Positions 16,784-23,570 of a stretch of DNA of 64,000 nucleotides are shown here, piece after piece. The notes under the pieces were generated by a model that saw nothing but the letters and a program-made list of their open reading frames with translations, made no database searches and had not been told where the DNA came from. The stretch is from Riemerella columbina DSM 16469. GTDB taxonomy: Bacteria > Bacteroidota > Bacteroidia > Flavobacteriales > Weeksellaceae. The position numbers were made by a program, and so were the translations under genes. The stretch covers positions 86,619-150,618 of the forward strand of contig NZ_KB894217.1 in NCBI RefSeq assembly GCF_000374405.1. The letters are read 5' to 3'. Each line of letters starts with the position of its first letter. The first letter of the stretch is position 1.

Positions 16784-18297
16784 TGCTTATGATTACCATA
16801 GACTACATATCAAAAGAAGAAAGCCTATTACTCATTGAAAAATGCAAAAATCCAAAGTACAAATGCATCATTCTTTTAATGTTAGATTGTGGCTTTAGAG
16901 TATCAGAAACCGTTACACTTAGGCTTAGAAACTTCGATTTTCAAAAAAGAACCATTACAATAAAATCACTCAAAAAGAAAAACGAAGACTATCGTACCAT
17001 ACCCATATCAGACCGTTTATACAGAGCCTTAGCCAACTATTTAGAACAATCCAAAATCCCCATTACACAGCCCGAAAACTACCTATTCCCAAGCTATACC
17101 CACAAAGGGCATCTATGCCGTAAGACTGTTTGGAAAGTCCTTAAGGCCTATGGAAAAAAATTAGGCATACAAAACCTACACCCGCACACGCTTAGGCATA
17201 CCTTTGCCACACATCATCTCAATAACGGGACTAAGTTAGAAGAAATAAAAACCATGCTAGGACATAGTTCATACGATACCACACTTATATATGCTCAGAT
17301 CCCTACCGAACAACTAAGCAAAAAAATAGAAGCCGTTACCACACAAAAAAGAAATTTTTGGGTTAGAGTTAAACATAAATTCTTCCCACCTAAAAAAACA
17401 AAACTTATCAATCTATCGTTCAACAAAAATTATTTTACCATTGGGCGAAATGAAGAATTATCAAAACTCAATGTCAATGCAGAATTAGGAATCAATACCG
17501 TTATCATTGGCGATATAGGCACAGGTAAAACCCACCTTCTAGACAATCTAAAAACAAACAAAAAAATACTAAAATTTGAAGACGATAGAATGGCAAAAAA
17601 ATCCCTTATGTATATGATGTTATACCTATTAAAAGGCGATAAAGAAAATATGTTATCTATGCTCTATGGCGATATTGGTATAGAAGCCGTAGAAAAAAAA
17701 ATACAAAGAGAATCAGCCCTATTCATTTGTGATAAAATTATGACCATCGTAGAACCAAAAGAATACATATTGCTAATAGATAATATTACAGACATTACAG
17801 CCGCTAGTAAAAGAATTATAGAACGCCTTAAAGACACCTTTGTTATCATTTGTGCAGCGCGGTATATCAAAAATAAAAACACCTCATTCCTTTGGAATTT
17901 CGAAAAAATAGAAATCAAAAATCTATCTCGAGAGAACGCCATAAAATTCATTCAGCAAAACTCATTTGGATTAGAAGTAGAATCTTGGGAAGACTTTAGA
18001 AACCACATCTACGAACAAACCAATGGCAACCCTCGTGCAATGGCAGAAATGATAGACCGTTATAGAAAAGAACCATTTTTAACCCTAGATATAGTAAAAA
18101 ACATTAAGCACTCTGGAGCATTACCCGAAATAGATTTTACCTTTATCATTGTTGTATTCTTAGGCATCATCACAGCACTACGCTATGCCAGCAGAGAGCT
18201 AGACGAGCCCGCACTCCGTATGATAGGCTCCGTAGGCCTAATACTACTCATCATCTCACGCCCATTATTCAAAGAACTCAAAAGAAAATTTATTTAA
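16783..18297 (+). CDS. Tyrosine recombinase catalytic domain fused to P-loop ATPase and two C-terminal membrane helices
   Basis: 504 residues in three parts. Residues ~1-180 are a tyrosine recombinase catalytic domain with the full set: Arg39 in CGFRVSE, a Lys-rich beta-hairpin (KSLKKKNEDYR), His135 and Arg138 in HPHTLRHTFA, His161 in LGHSSYDTT and Tyr170 in LIYAQI. The usual N-terminal core-binding domain is absent. Residues ~215-440 are a STAND/AAA-like ATPase: Walker A GDIGTGKT (243-250), Walker B YILLIDN (328-334), and TNGNPRAMAEM. Two hydrophobic helices (~451-468 and ~479-494) follow, with a positive tail. It presumably catalyses integration/excision at the 20-bp repeats. The membrane anchor and ATPase on a recombinase are unusual; no frameshift or join is visible. 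Confidence 0.85.
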   Translation: MLMITIDYISKEESLLLIEKCKNPKYKCIILLMLDCGFRVSETVTLRLRNFDFQKRTITIKSLKKKNEDYRTIPISDRLYRALANYLEQSKIPITQPENYLFPSYTHKGHLCRKTVWKVLKAYGKKLGIQNLHPHTLRHTFATHHLNNGTKLEEIKTMLGHSSYDTTLIYAQIPTEQLSKKIEAVTTQKRNFWVRVKHKFFPPKKTKLINLSFNKNYFTIGRNEELSKLNVNAELGINTVIIGDIGTGKTHLLDNLKTNKKILKFEDDRMAKKSLMYMMLYLLKGDKENMLSMLYGDIGIEAVEKKIQRESALFICDKIMTIVEPKEYILLIDNITDITAASKRIIERLKDTFVIICAARYIKNKNTSFLWNFEKIEIKNLSRENAIKFIQQNSFGLEVESWEDFRNHIYEQTNGNPRAMAEMIDRYRKEPFLTLDIVKNIKHSGALPEIDFTFIIVVFLGIITALRYASRELDEPALRMIGSVGLILLIISRPLFKELKRKFI

Positions 18298-18336
18298 TAT
18301 TTTTTTGTTTCTGTTAATCTTTTAATAATTAATATC

Positions 18337-19737
18337 ATGACAGCACCCAACCACATAGCAGGTGGCATACTATTCACAGGCATATTTACCAGCCTTTGGA
18401 ATGTCAATATATTCTCAAACCCCTACTACCTTGCAGCCACAATATTTGTATCTCTATTGCCCGATATAGACACACCAAAATCCATAATCGGAAAACCCTT
18501 TTACCCCATATCCAAATGGCTCTATCGTCGCTATGGTCATAGGACTATCACACACTCGCTACTCGCAACCGTCATCATCACACTATTAGTCCTTATCTTA
18601 CAAAAATTACAAATCATTCCAGAACACTACGCTTTAATCACATTCTTCGCTTACTTTGGGCATCTATTATTAGATATGCTCACAATCTCTGGTGTTCCCC
18701 TACTCTACCCGTTTTGGCGAAATCCTTGCGTTATCCCTGGTAACCCCACTTACAGATTCAGCACTGGCAACCTAAAGCAAGAAGGTATTTTATTTGTTGT
18801 ATTCCTATGCAGTTCCGCACTTATGAATAACCTATTTACACAAGGCTTTTGGCTTACCTATAACCAACAATTTAACGATATAACCCATGTTTATAGAGAA
18901 TTTACAAAATCAAACAAACTCTACAAAATAGACTACGATTTATACAACTTTCAAAAACCAGTCAAAGGAACAGGCTATTTAGTCTATGCAGATTTCCAGC
19001 AATTATACATCGTATCAAATGATACCATTATAAGATTAAGAGAAGGTCAGCAAGGGCTAAAAATCAATACTCTAAAACCATACAATACCAAACATACACT
19101 CACAACCAAAAGAGTAGAATTTAACCATATTACAGCCGATAGTTTAAATATATTGGTAGATGATAAATTCATATCCTACACCAAAATTACAGCTACAGAA
19201 AAAGCCGATGTTATCACATTAGAAAGAAAACTACACGATTACTATTTTGAACTAAAAAACGAACATAACTTATACTTTTCAAAATCCTTAAAAGACACCC
19301 TAAAAATAGAAACCATAGACCACTCAGAAGCCAATCAGCGTTTGAAATACGAAGAAAATCGCCTAAAAATACAACAGCAAATCCTAGAAAAACAAACCCA
19401 AATCGCTCAAGAAGAAGCCAATATCAAAGCCACAAACGAACCCTATTATAGAGCCTTAGAAGAAATCAAAATAGCCAAACAAAACCTATCCAACGAAACC
19501 GATAGTTACCAAATCAATGAACTAAAAAACCAAATCATAGCACTTCAAAAATACATAGACCATCATACCCCAAAAGACAGCCGTAATCTTGCATTACTCA
19601 AAGTACAACTATCAGGGCTTAATGCCCAACTAAACAAACCATTCAAATACATCAGCAACAAAAAAAATACCCCTAAAAATCCTTTGCTTTTCTCTGGATA
19701 TTTTGATTATTTTGTACTCCCAAATAAAAAACAATGA
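18337..19737 (+). CDS. DUF457/YdjM-like membrane metal-dependent hydrolase with coiled-coil C-terminus
   Basis: 466 residues. The N-terminal ~170 form a membrane domain with the family's histidine/aspartate motifs: MTAPNHIAGG, SLLPDIDTPKS, GHRTITHSLLA and GHLLLDML, expected to bind metal near the membrane. The family includes LexA-regulated YdjM; activity is poorly known. Residues ~335-440 are a long coiled coil (repeated Gln/Glu/Lys heptads), not typical of the short family members, after a beta-rich middle. It follows the recombinase gene by 39 bases and overlaps the nuclease gene by four bases, so the three probably form one operon. Confidence 0.8.
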   Translation: MTAPNHIAGGILFTGIFTSLWNVNIFSNPYYLAATIFVSLLPDIDTPKSIIGKPFYPISKWLYRRYGHRTITHSLLATVIITLLVLILQKLQIIPEHYALITFFAYFGHLLLDMLTISGVPLLYPFWRNPCVIPGNPTYRFSTGNLKQEGILFVVFLCSSALMNNLFTQGFWLTYNQQFNDITHVYREFTKSNKLYKIDYDLYNFQKPVKGTGYLVYADFQQLYIVSNDTIIRLREGQQGLKINTLKPYNTKHTLTTKRVEFNHITADSLNILVDDKFISYTKITATEKADVITLERKLHDYYFELKNEHNLYFSKSLKDTLKIETIDHSEANQRLKYEENRLKIQQQILEKQTQIAQEEANIKATNEPYYRALEEIKIAKQNLSNETDSYQINELKNQIIALQKYIDHHTPKDSRNLALLKVQLSGLNAQLNKPFKYISNKKNTPKNPLLFSGYFDYFVLPNKKQ

Positions 19738-20201
19738 GAGCATTTCTAATTATCTTTTTATTTTATTACGCTATCTTTTTTCCCCAACAAAAAGCCTTCG
19801 TTATAGGCATAAAAGATGGTGATACCATAGTCGTATTAGATAGTTTAAAAAATCAACATACCCTAAGACTTGCCGAAGTAGATTGCCCCGAAAATGGTCA
19901 AGCCTTCGGCAAAAACGCAAAGCAATTTGTATCATTACAAGTATTCAAAAAAAATATAACCTATTACCCTATTAATACAGATAGATACAGGAGAACCATT
20001 GCAAAAGTATATTATGACAATGGTAAATACTTATCCAAAGAAATCATAAAAAACGGCTTCGGTTGGTGGTATTATAAATATTCAGATGATAAGAGTTTAG
20101 GAGAATTACAACAAAAAGCACAACAACAAAAAATAGGTTTATTTTCCGATAAAAATGCTGTGGCTCCTTGGGTATATCGTCAGTATCATCAGCGATTCTA
20201 A
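19734..20201 (+). CDS. Thermonuclease (SNase-fold), probably exported
   Basis: 155 residues: a hydrophobic N-terminal segment (MRAFLIIFLFYYAIFFPQQ) consistent with export, then a staphylococcal-nuclease domain. Catalytic-type residues are Asp30 in KDGDTIV, Arg45 and Glu53 in LRLAEVDCPE, and Arg87 in DRYRRTIAKV, followed by WWYYKYSDD and GLFSDKNAVAPWVYR. The family cuts DNA and RNA with calcium. ATG overlaps the previous stop (ATGA). Export by an element that also encodes a recombinase recalls nucleases carried by conjugative plasmids; role here is unknown. Confidence 0.88.
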   Translation: MRAFLIIFLFYYAIFFPQQKAFVIGIKDGDTIVVLDSLKNQHTLRLAEVDCPENGQAFGKNAKQFVSLQVFKKNITYYPINTDRYRRTIAKVYYDNGKYLSKEIIKNGFGWWYYKYSDDKSLGELQQKAQQQKIGLFSDKNAVAPWVYRQYHQRF

Positions 20202-20492
20202 TTTTTTTTGTTTCTGTATTGCCACGCAGTGCCATATCCCCAGCCATATCCATCCACATATATCGCACTTGCTTCCTATGCAATCATGTATTATATTTTT
20301 TTCTCAAAAAATATAATACACATAGCTTTTTCCAACGCTTACTACTATTCGTCTTCTTATCTTTTTTTCCAAATAAAAATTTATAGTGGGGGTGGGTGGT
20401 AGACGCTTATTTTTTATCTTGTTTTCCCAACCCCCGCCCTGCGGGACGGGGCTTAGGAAACCGCTTCAATAATTTTTTTTATTTTTTTTGAC

Positions 20493-20536
20493 GGCTATAC
20501 CGTCAAAACCATTTATTCCAGTTTCACGGTATAGCC
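20493..20536. repeat. 11-bp inverted repeat GGCTATACCGT with 22-bp spacer
   Basis: GGCTATACCGT at 20493-20503 and ACGGTATAGCC at 20526-20536. It follows a T-tract after the nuclease gene region, so it could be a protein-binding site or an RNA hairpin. Confidence 0.55.
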
Positions 20537-21223
20537 TATTACGGGCGGTTATATGGTGTTCGGTTGTTCGGCGTACCCTGCGGGGTCTACGGCATCTGCA
20601 AGGGTAATAATAAACTCCGCTTTGCTCCGCCCTTGCATATGCCTCCGCCCCTTGTGCACCTCACTGCCCTCATCGCTCCACGTGTCACCGCTTCGCTATT
20701 TTTTTAGAAAAAAAATTGCCACACTCCGCCTATTGGGGCGTGCCGCTTAGTCGGCGCTGATTCCACGACTTTATTTAGTTCGCTTACGCTCCGCTCCAGC
20801 TGGCATCTAAGGTGTTCCCTTCCACTTCCGGTGCTACATCAGCTCCGCTTTGCTCCACCATTCCGCACCTTCAGGCATCGCCTCCACACGCCACTCCGCT
20901 CCCCCGCCCTACTTCCCCACACCATACCCATTCCCTTTCCCTCATCTGGTCGCTCCGCAGTACGCACGCCGGTTATCGCACCGCTTATATATAGGTGTCA
21001 GTGTGCGTGGCTCGACTACGCTCGCTATTTTTATACAGTCTTAGACTTTACGCTAATACATACACTACGCTGATTATCTTTTCCCACCCACCACCCTTTT
21101 GGGTGGTTACTTTCTATTTTGATTTGCTTAAAAAAACTGACACTTATAGGTAACTTAGCGGTATTGACTACCTGAAAAAGCATTTTTCATCCTTTTTGAT
21201 TCGATTGTTTTGTCTACTTTTTT

Positions 21224-21274
21224 GAGGATTGAAAGGGCGACAAAATCGCAATTTCGTCGCTCCTTTCAATCCTC
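21224..21274. repeat. Long near-perfect hairpin
   Basis: GAGGATTGAAAGG(A)GCGAC(A/G)AAAT pairs with its complement over about 24 base pairs, with one bulge, one mismatch and a 3-base loop. It is followed by GTAATTTTAAAAAAAA and lies 80 bases before the lipoprotein gene at 21354. It could be a terminator for a transcript from the GC-rich region, or a single-strand origin-like structure. Confidence 0.65.
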
Positions 21275-21353
21275 GTAATTTTAAAAAAAAACATTTGTTT
21301 TAATTCATTTTAGTATCTATATTACAGGCTCTTAACCATTAATTCTTTTTATT

Positions 21354-22100
21354 ATGAAAAAGCTAATTTTACTTACAGGAATTACACTTACAACTCTAGT
21401 TGCATGTAAAAGAGAAATCCATAATGAAGATAGCGAACTAAAAGAAATTACACCAATCGCTATGTGTGAGAAGACTTACAACACACCTTCTGTCCTTAAT
21501 AAATTCGGTACCCTTATTCGTACCACTTGTAAACCAGGTCCCGGGACTGAAGTTGTTTCACTATCAGCTAATGGTAATAATAGTAAATCTGATTTGATTA
21601 CATTTTCACAACCTTTAAAAACATTAGACAAGGTAAAAACTAAAGCCACCCACTTTTGGTTTTATGGCACAGATTCACAGCAATTATTTAAACCTATTAC
21701 TTACGCTCGTGTATTTGTTTTTGATGAAAACGATCCAAAGGTCAATCTAGCCAAACAACAGATACAAAGCGGAAATCATTATTTAGGATTTGACAGAGGA
21801 ATATTTGAAGGCATATATCCATATGTTGTGCTCAATATTAATCATAGAGAGGTCAATGGTAAAATATACAGTTCTTTTAATCTAGAGAATGAAGTAAAAA
21901 GAAGTTTACCTGTAGGCAAGCGAATTTTTATACAATTCATAGTACAAAAAACGCCAAATGAAGTACCTACATTTGAAAATGCTAAATTCACCTATTGTGA
22001 TTTTGTTAATGAAGATAATAAAGCCTATCCGCATTATAAAATAGACTTATCAGATGCTAATTTAGGTTATCAGGGTTCTTCATTTTACTATGTACAGTAA
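21354..22100 (+). CDS. Putative lipoprotein of unknown function
   Basis: 248 residues starting MKKLILLTGITLTTLVACKR, a lipoprotein signal with lipobox LVAC. The mature part has several Cys (PIAMCEKTYNTP, RTTCKPGPGTE, FTYCDFVNEDN) and looks beta-rich. No family recognised. It is monocistronic: the GC-rich region lies before it and a strong terminator after it. As element cargo it could be a surface protein acting on the host envelope, but nothing in the sequence shows a role. Confidence 0.65.
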   Translation: MKKLILLTGITLTTLVACKREIHNEDSELKEITPIAMCEKTYNTPSVLNKFGTLIRTTCKPGPGTEVVSLSANGNNSKSDLITFSQPLKTLDKVKTKATHFWFYGTDSQQLFKPITYARVFVFDENDPKVNLAKQQIQSGNHYLGFDRGIFEGIYPYVVLNINHREVNGKIYSSFNLENEVKRSLPVGKRIFIQFIVQKTPNEVPTFENAKFTYCDFVNEDNKAYPHYKIDLSDANLGYQGSSFYYVQ

Positions 22101-22117
22101 TGGATTTTTTAGAAATC

Positions 22118-22149
22118 AAAAAAAGACTATCTATTAGATGGTCTTTTTT
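22118..22149 (+). terminator. Terminator after the lipoprotein gene
   Basis: An A-tract, then GACTATCT / AGATGGTC pairing around loop ATT, and T6. It separates the lipoprotein gene from the toxin promoter, which starts three bases later. Confidence 0.75.
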
Positions 22150-22151
22150 AT

Positions 22152-22159
22152 TATATTTG
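22152..22159 (+). promoter_or_regulatory. -7 box of the toxin-like gene
   Basis: TATATTTG, 20 bases before the ATG at 22180. It shows that the toxin-like gene has its own promoter, separate from the antitoxin-like gene on the other strand. Confidence 0.6.
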
Positions 22160-22179
22160 TATCAAAATTGATATAAAAA

Positions 22180-22488
22180 ATGGAACGGGTTATTTTATGG
22201 ACAGATACAGCAAAAAATTCTTTTAATGATAATATAGCATATCTTTTAGAAGATTGGACACAAAAGGAAATAGAGAATTTTATAGACAAAACCGACTCAG
22301 CAATAGAAAATTTGCGTTATCATCCTTATATAGGCAAACCTGTTAGTGGCTATTCAGACTATAGAAACATACTCATTGTACCACAAATTAGTTTAATTTA
22401 TCGTGTAGTAAACACCTATGAAATTCTTTTAATTACTTTTTTCAATAACTATCAAAATCCTTACAAACTAGAGATACTTCTCTCTTAA
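22180..22488 (+). CDS. RelE/ParE-family toxin-like protein
   Basis: 102 residues with the RelE/ParE pattern: WTDTAKNSFNDNIAYLLEDWTQKEIENFIDKTDSAIENLRYHPYIGKPVSGYSDYRNILI, then ISLIYRVVNTYEILLITFFNNYQNP. Members poison ribosomes (RelE) or gyrase (ParE); which applies here cannot be read. Start ATG lies 20 bases after a TATATTTG box. The gene ends overlapping, by 21 bases and tail to tail, the antitoxin-like gene on the minus strand. Most such pairs are co-directional operons, so the convergent layout is odd. It may serve to keep the element in the cell line. Confidence 0.83.
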   Translation: MERVILWTDTAKNSFNDNIAYLLEDWTQKEIENFIDKTDSAIENLRYHPYIGKPVSGYSDYRNILIVPQISLIYRVVNTYEILLITFFNNYQNPYKLEILLS

Positions 22489-22764
22489 GTCTTTCATGTA
22501 CTCTCTATGTTCTTGTACTCTTCCATTTTTGTAATCAGCTTCCGCTTTTTCTATTTCATATAGAAGAGCTTCCTGTGGTTTGAGCAATGTAAGTATTTTT
22601 AATACTTCATCAGGTGTAAAAGTTAGAGACTTTAACTTTCTATAAAAAGTTGGTGCTGGTATCCCTACTTGCTCAATAATATATGTTTTTTTAAATGGGC
22701 TTTTATCCAATAGTCCTTCAATACCATCAAGCACATTTTTATATGCAATAACTTCTTGTATCAT
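22468..22764 (-). CDS. Antitoxin-like HTH protein, convergent with toxin
   Basis: 98 residues. The middle, TYIIEQVGIPAPTFYRKLKSLTFTPDEVLKIL, looks like a Cro/XRE helix-turn-helix. The C-terminal tail ADYKNGRVQEHREYMKDLREKYL resembles toxin-binding ends of RelB/ParD-type antitoxins (GRV..H.E). Its promoter is the minus-strand TATATTTG at 22793-22800, half of a 19-bp palindrome that also carries the outward plus-strand promoter. It probably represses itself at that palindrome, and so could also control the outward promoter. Assignment as antitoxin rests on the motif and its toxin neighbour. Confidence 0.7.
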   Translation of the reverse strand: MIQEVIAYKNVLDGIEGLLDKSPFKKTYIIEQVGIPAPTFYRKLKSLTFTPDEVLKILTLLKPQEALLYEIEKAEADYKNGRVQEHREYMKDLREKYL

Positions 22765-22781
22765 ATTTGAAATATTTTTAT

Positions 22782-22800
22782 TATATTTGTTGCAAATATA
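22782..22800. promoter_or_regulatory. Palindrome holding two divergent -7 boxes: antitoxin and outward junction promoter
   Basis: TATATTTG TTG CAAATATA: an 8-base inverted repeat with 3-base centre. The plus-strand TATATTTG (22782-22789) has a TTG at 22756-22758 as possible -33, spacer 23, and points to ATG 22811 and out across the right repeat. The minus-strand TATATTTG (22793-22800) serves the antitoxin-like gene starting at 22764. One bound dimer would control both directions. Confidence 0.65.
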
Positions 22801-22810
22801 CGAATTAAAA

Positions 22811-22852
22811 ATGATACATCATAATATAAATTATAGGATTTTTATTAAATAA
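22811..22852 (+). other. Outward start codon crossing attR; first codons of the circular-form gene
   Basis: ATG at 22811 reads ATA CAT and enters the right repeat at 22820 in the same codon phase as the ORF after the left repeat. In the integrated state it gives only 13 residues (MIHHNINYRIFIK) to TAA 22850-22852. In the joined circle it would continue into the 13297-13927 frame and form a 219-residue protein. Leader from the -7 box is 21 bases. Confidence 0.65.
22820..22839 (+). repeat. Right attachment repeat (attR core)
   Basis: Exact copy of the 20-bp repeat at 13277-13296. To its right, host sequence leads at once into the pncA-side terminator; to its left is the element's outward promoter and ATG. 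Confidence 0.8.
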
Positions 22853-22882
22853 AAAAACATCACAGAATTTATGATGTTTTTT
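22852..22882 (-). terminator. Terminator downstream of pncA
   Basis: AAAAAACATCA (22852-22862) pairs with TGATGTTTTTT (22872-22882) around a 9-base loop. It lies directly after the pncA stop on the minus strand and could also stop the outward transcript from the integrated element. Confidence 0.75.
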
Positions 22883-22885
22883 GAT

Positions 22886-23491
22886 TTACCCCAAAATAGT
22901 AACCCCGTTTTGAAGCATCTCATAAATGGCATCTCTACCATTTTCTGGACGCACATTTACAGCCTTGGTTCCGTTGAAATGTACACATGTAATAAAGCCT
23001 TCTTTAGCAGCATCTATACAAGTATATTTTACGCAATAATCTAGTGCTAGCCCAACCACTTCAATCATTTGAATATCATTTGATTTTAGATAATCTGCTA
23101 AGCCTGTTTTCATAAACTGATTATTATCTTGGAAGGCACTATAACTATCAAATTCTGCATTTTGACCTTTCTTTATAATATGGTCAATTTTGCTTGTATT
23201 TAAATCTTTATGAAATTCTGCGCCATGCGAACCTTGTACACAATGGTCTGGCCACATAAACTGCGGAATTCCATTTAGAGTAATAGTCTTACCAACTTTT
23301 TTACCGTTGTTAGACGCAAAACTTTTATGGTTCTGAGGATGCCAATCTTGTGTAAAAACAATTTTATCGTATTGATTTTCTTCTATTAATAAGTTAATAT
23401 ACGGAATAATATCGCTTGCATTAGGAACGGCTAAAGCGCCGCCTTCACAAAAATCATTTTGTACATCAACTACAATCAGTGCTTTTTTCAT
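22886..23491 (-). CDS. pncA: Nicotinamidase / pyrazinamidase
   Basis: 201 residues of the isochorismatase-like hydrolase fold, converting nicotinamide to nicotinate for NAD salvage in the cytoplasm. Catalytic triad candidates are the Asp in VDVQNDFCEGGALAVP, a Lys in IIKKGQNAEFDSYSAF, and Cys in VVGLALDYCVKYTCIDA. Metal-binding Asp/His are in FTQDWHPQNHKSF. Starts MKKALIVVDVQ as expected. It reads toward the integrated element and is the nearest host gene on the right flank; integration does not interrupt it. Confidence 0.92.
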   Translation of the reverse strand: MKKALIVVDVQNDFCEGGALAVPNASDIIPYINLLIEENQYDKIVFTQDWHPQNHKSFASNNGKKVGKTITLNGIPQFMWPDHCVQGSHGAEFHKDLNTSKIDHIIKKGQNAEFDSYSAFQDNNQFMKTGLADYLKSNDIQMIEVVGLALDYCVKYTCIDAAKEGFITCVHFNGTKAVNVRPENGRDAIYEMLQNGVTILG

Positions 23492-23570
23492 AAGTTAATT
23501 TTATACTCTTAACCTGCAAAATAAAAACCAAACTTTTATGGCAGACAAATCGGCAGAGATTATCTTAGTT

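Larger units (their letters stand above)
20202..21353. other. 1.15-kb GC-rich non-coding region of the element
   Basis: No convincing gene. Composition jumps from about 30% to near 50% GC over 20400-21070, with heavy pyrimidine bias on the plus strand and at least seven CTCCGC motifs, several as CTCCGCTTTGCTCC or similar near-palindromes. It contains the inverted repeat at 20493-20536 and ends with the long hairpin at 21224-21274. Short ORFs here are Ser/Pro/His-rich translations of the repeats and are not believable proteins. It may hold an origin, transfer site or structured RNA; none can be proved. Confidence 0.55.
13277..22839. mobile_element. Integrated accessory element with tyrosine recombinase and replication genes (~9.54 kb)
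   Basis: Bounded by exact 20-bp direct repeats at 13277-13296 and 22820-22839, between the 3' ends of the convergent SanA-like and pncA genes. Cargo in order: secreted coiled-coil protein, tiny ORF, primase-helicase, small ORF, iteron-like repeats, lipoprotein, recombinase-ATPase fusion, DUF457 membrane protein, secreted nuclease, ~1.1 kb non-coding GC-rich stretch, lipoprotein, toxin-antitoxin-like pair. No relaxase, coupling protein or type IV secretion genes are seen, so it is not self-conjugative as shown. The gene set fits a plasmid-like integrative element able to replicate once excised. Excision would give a circle of 9,543 bp. Mobility is inferred from repeats, recombinase and the split first gene. 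Confidence 0.82.

Noticed and set aside
20553-21073. Small Pro/Ser/His-rich ORFs in the GC-rich region
   Set aside because: Overlapping ORFs in several frames at once are a product of the biased repeats; none has coding-like features or a promoter.
21224-21274. CRISPR repeat
   Set aside because: GATTGAAAG recalls CRISPR repeat ends, but there is one inverted pair, no direct repeat-spacer series and no cas genes.
13277-22839. Conjugative transposon
   Set aside because: No relaxase, coupling protein or mating-pair genes were found; the recombinase and primase alone do not support self-transfer.
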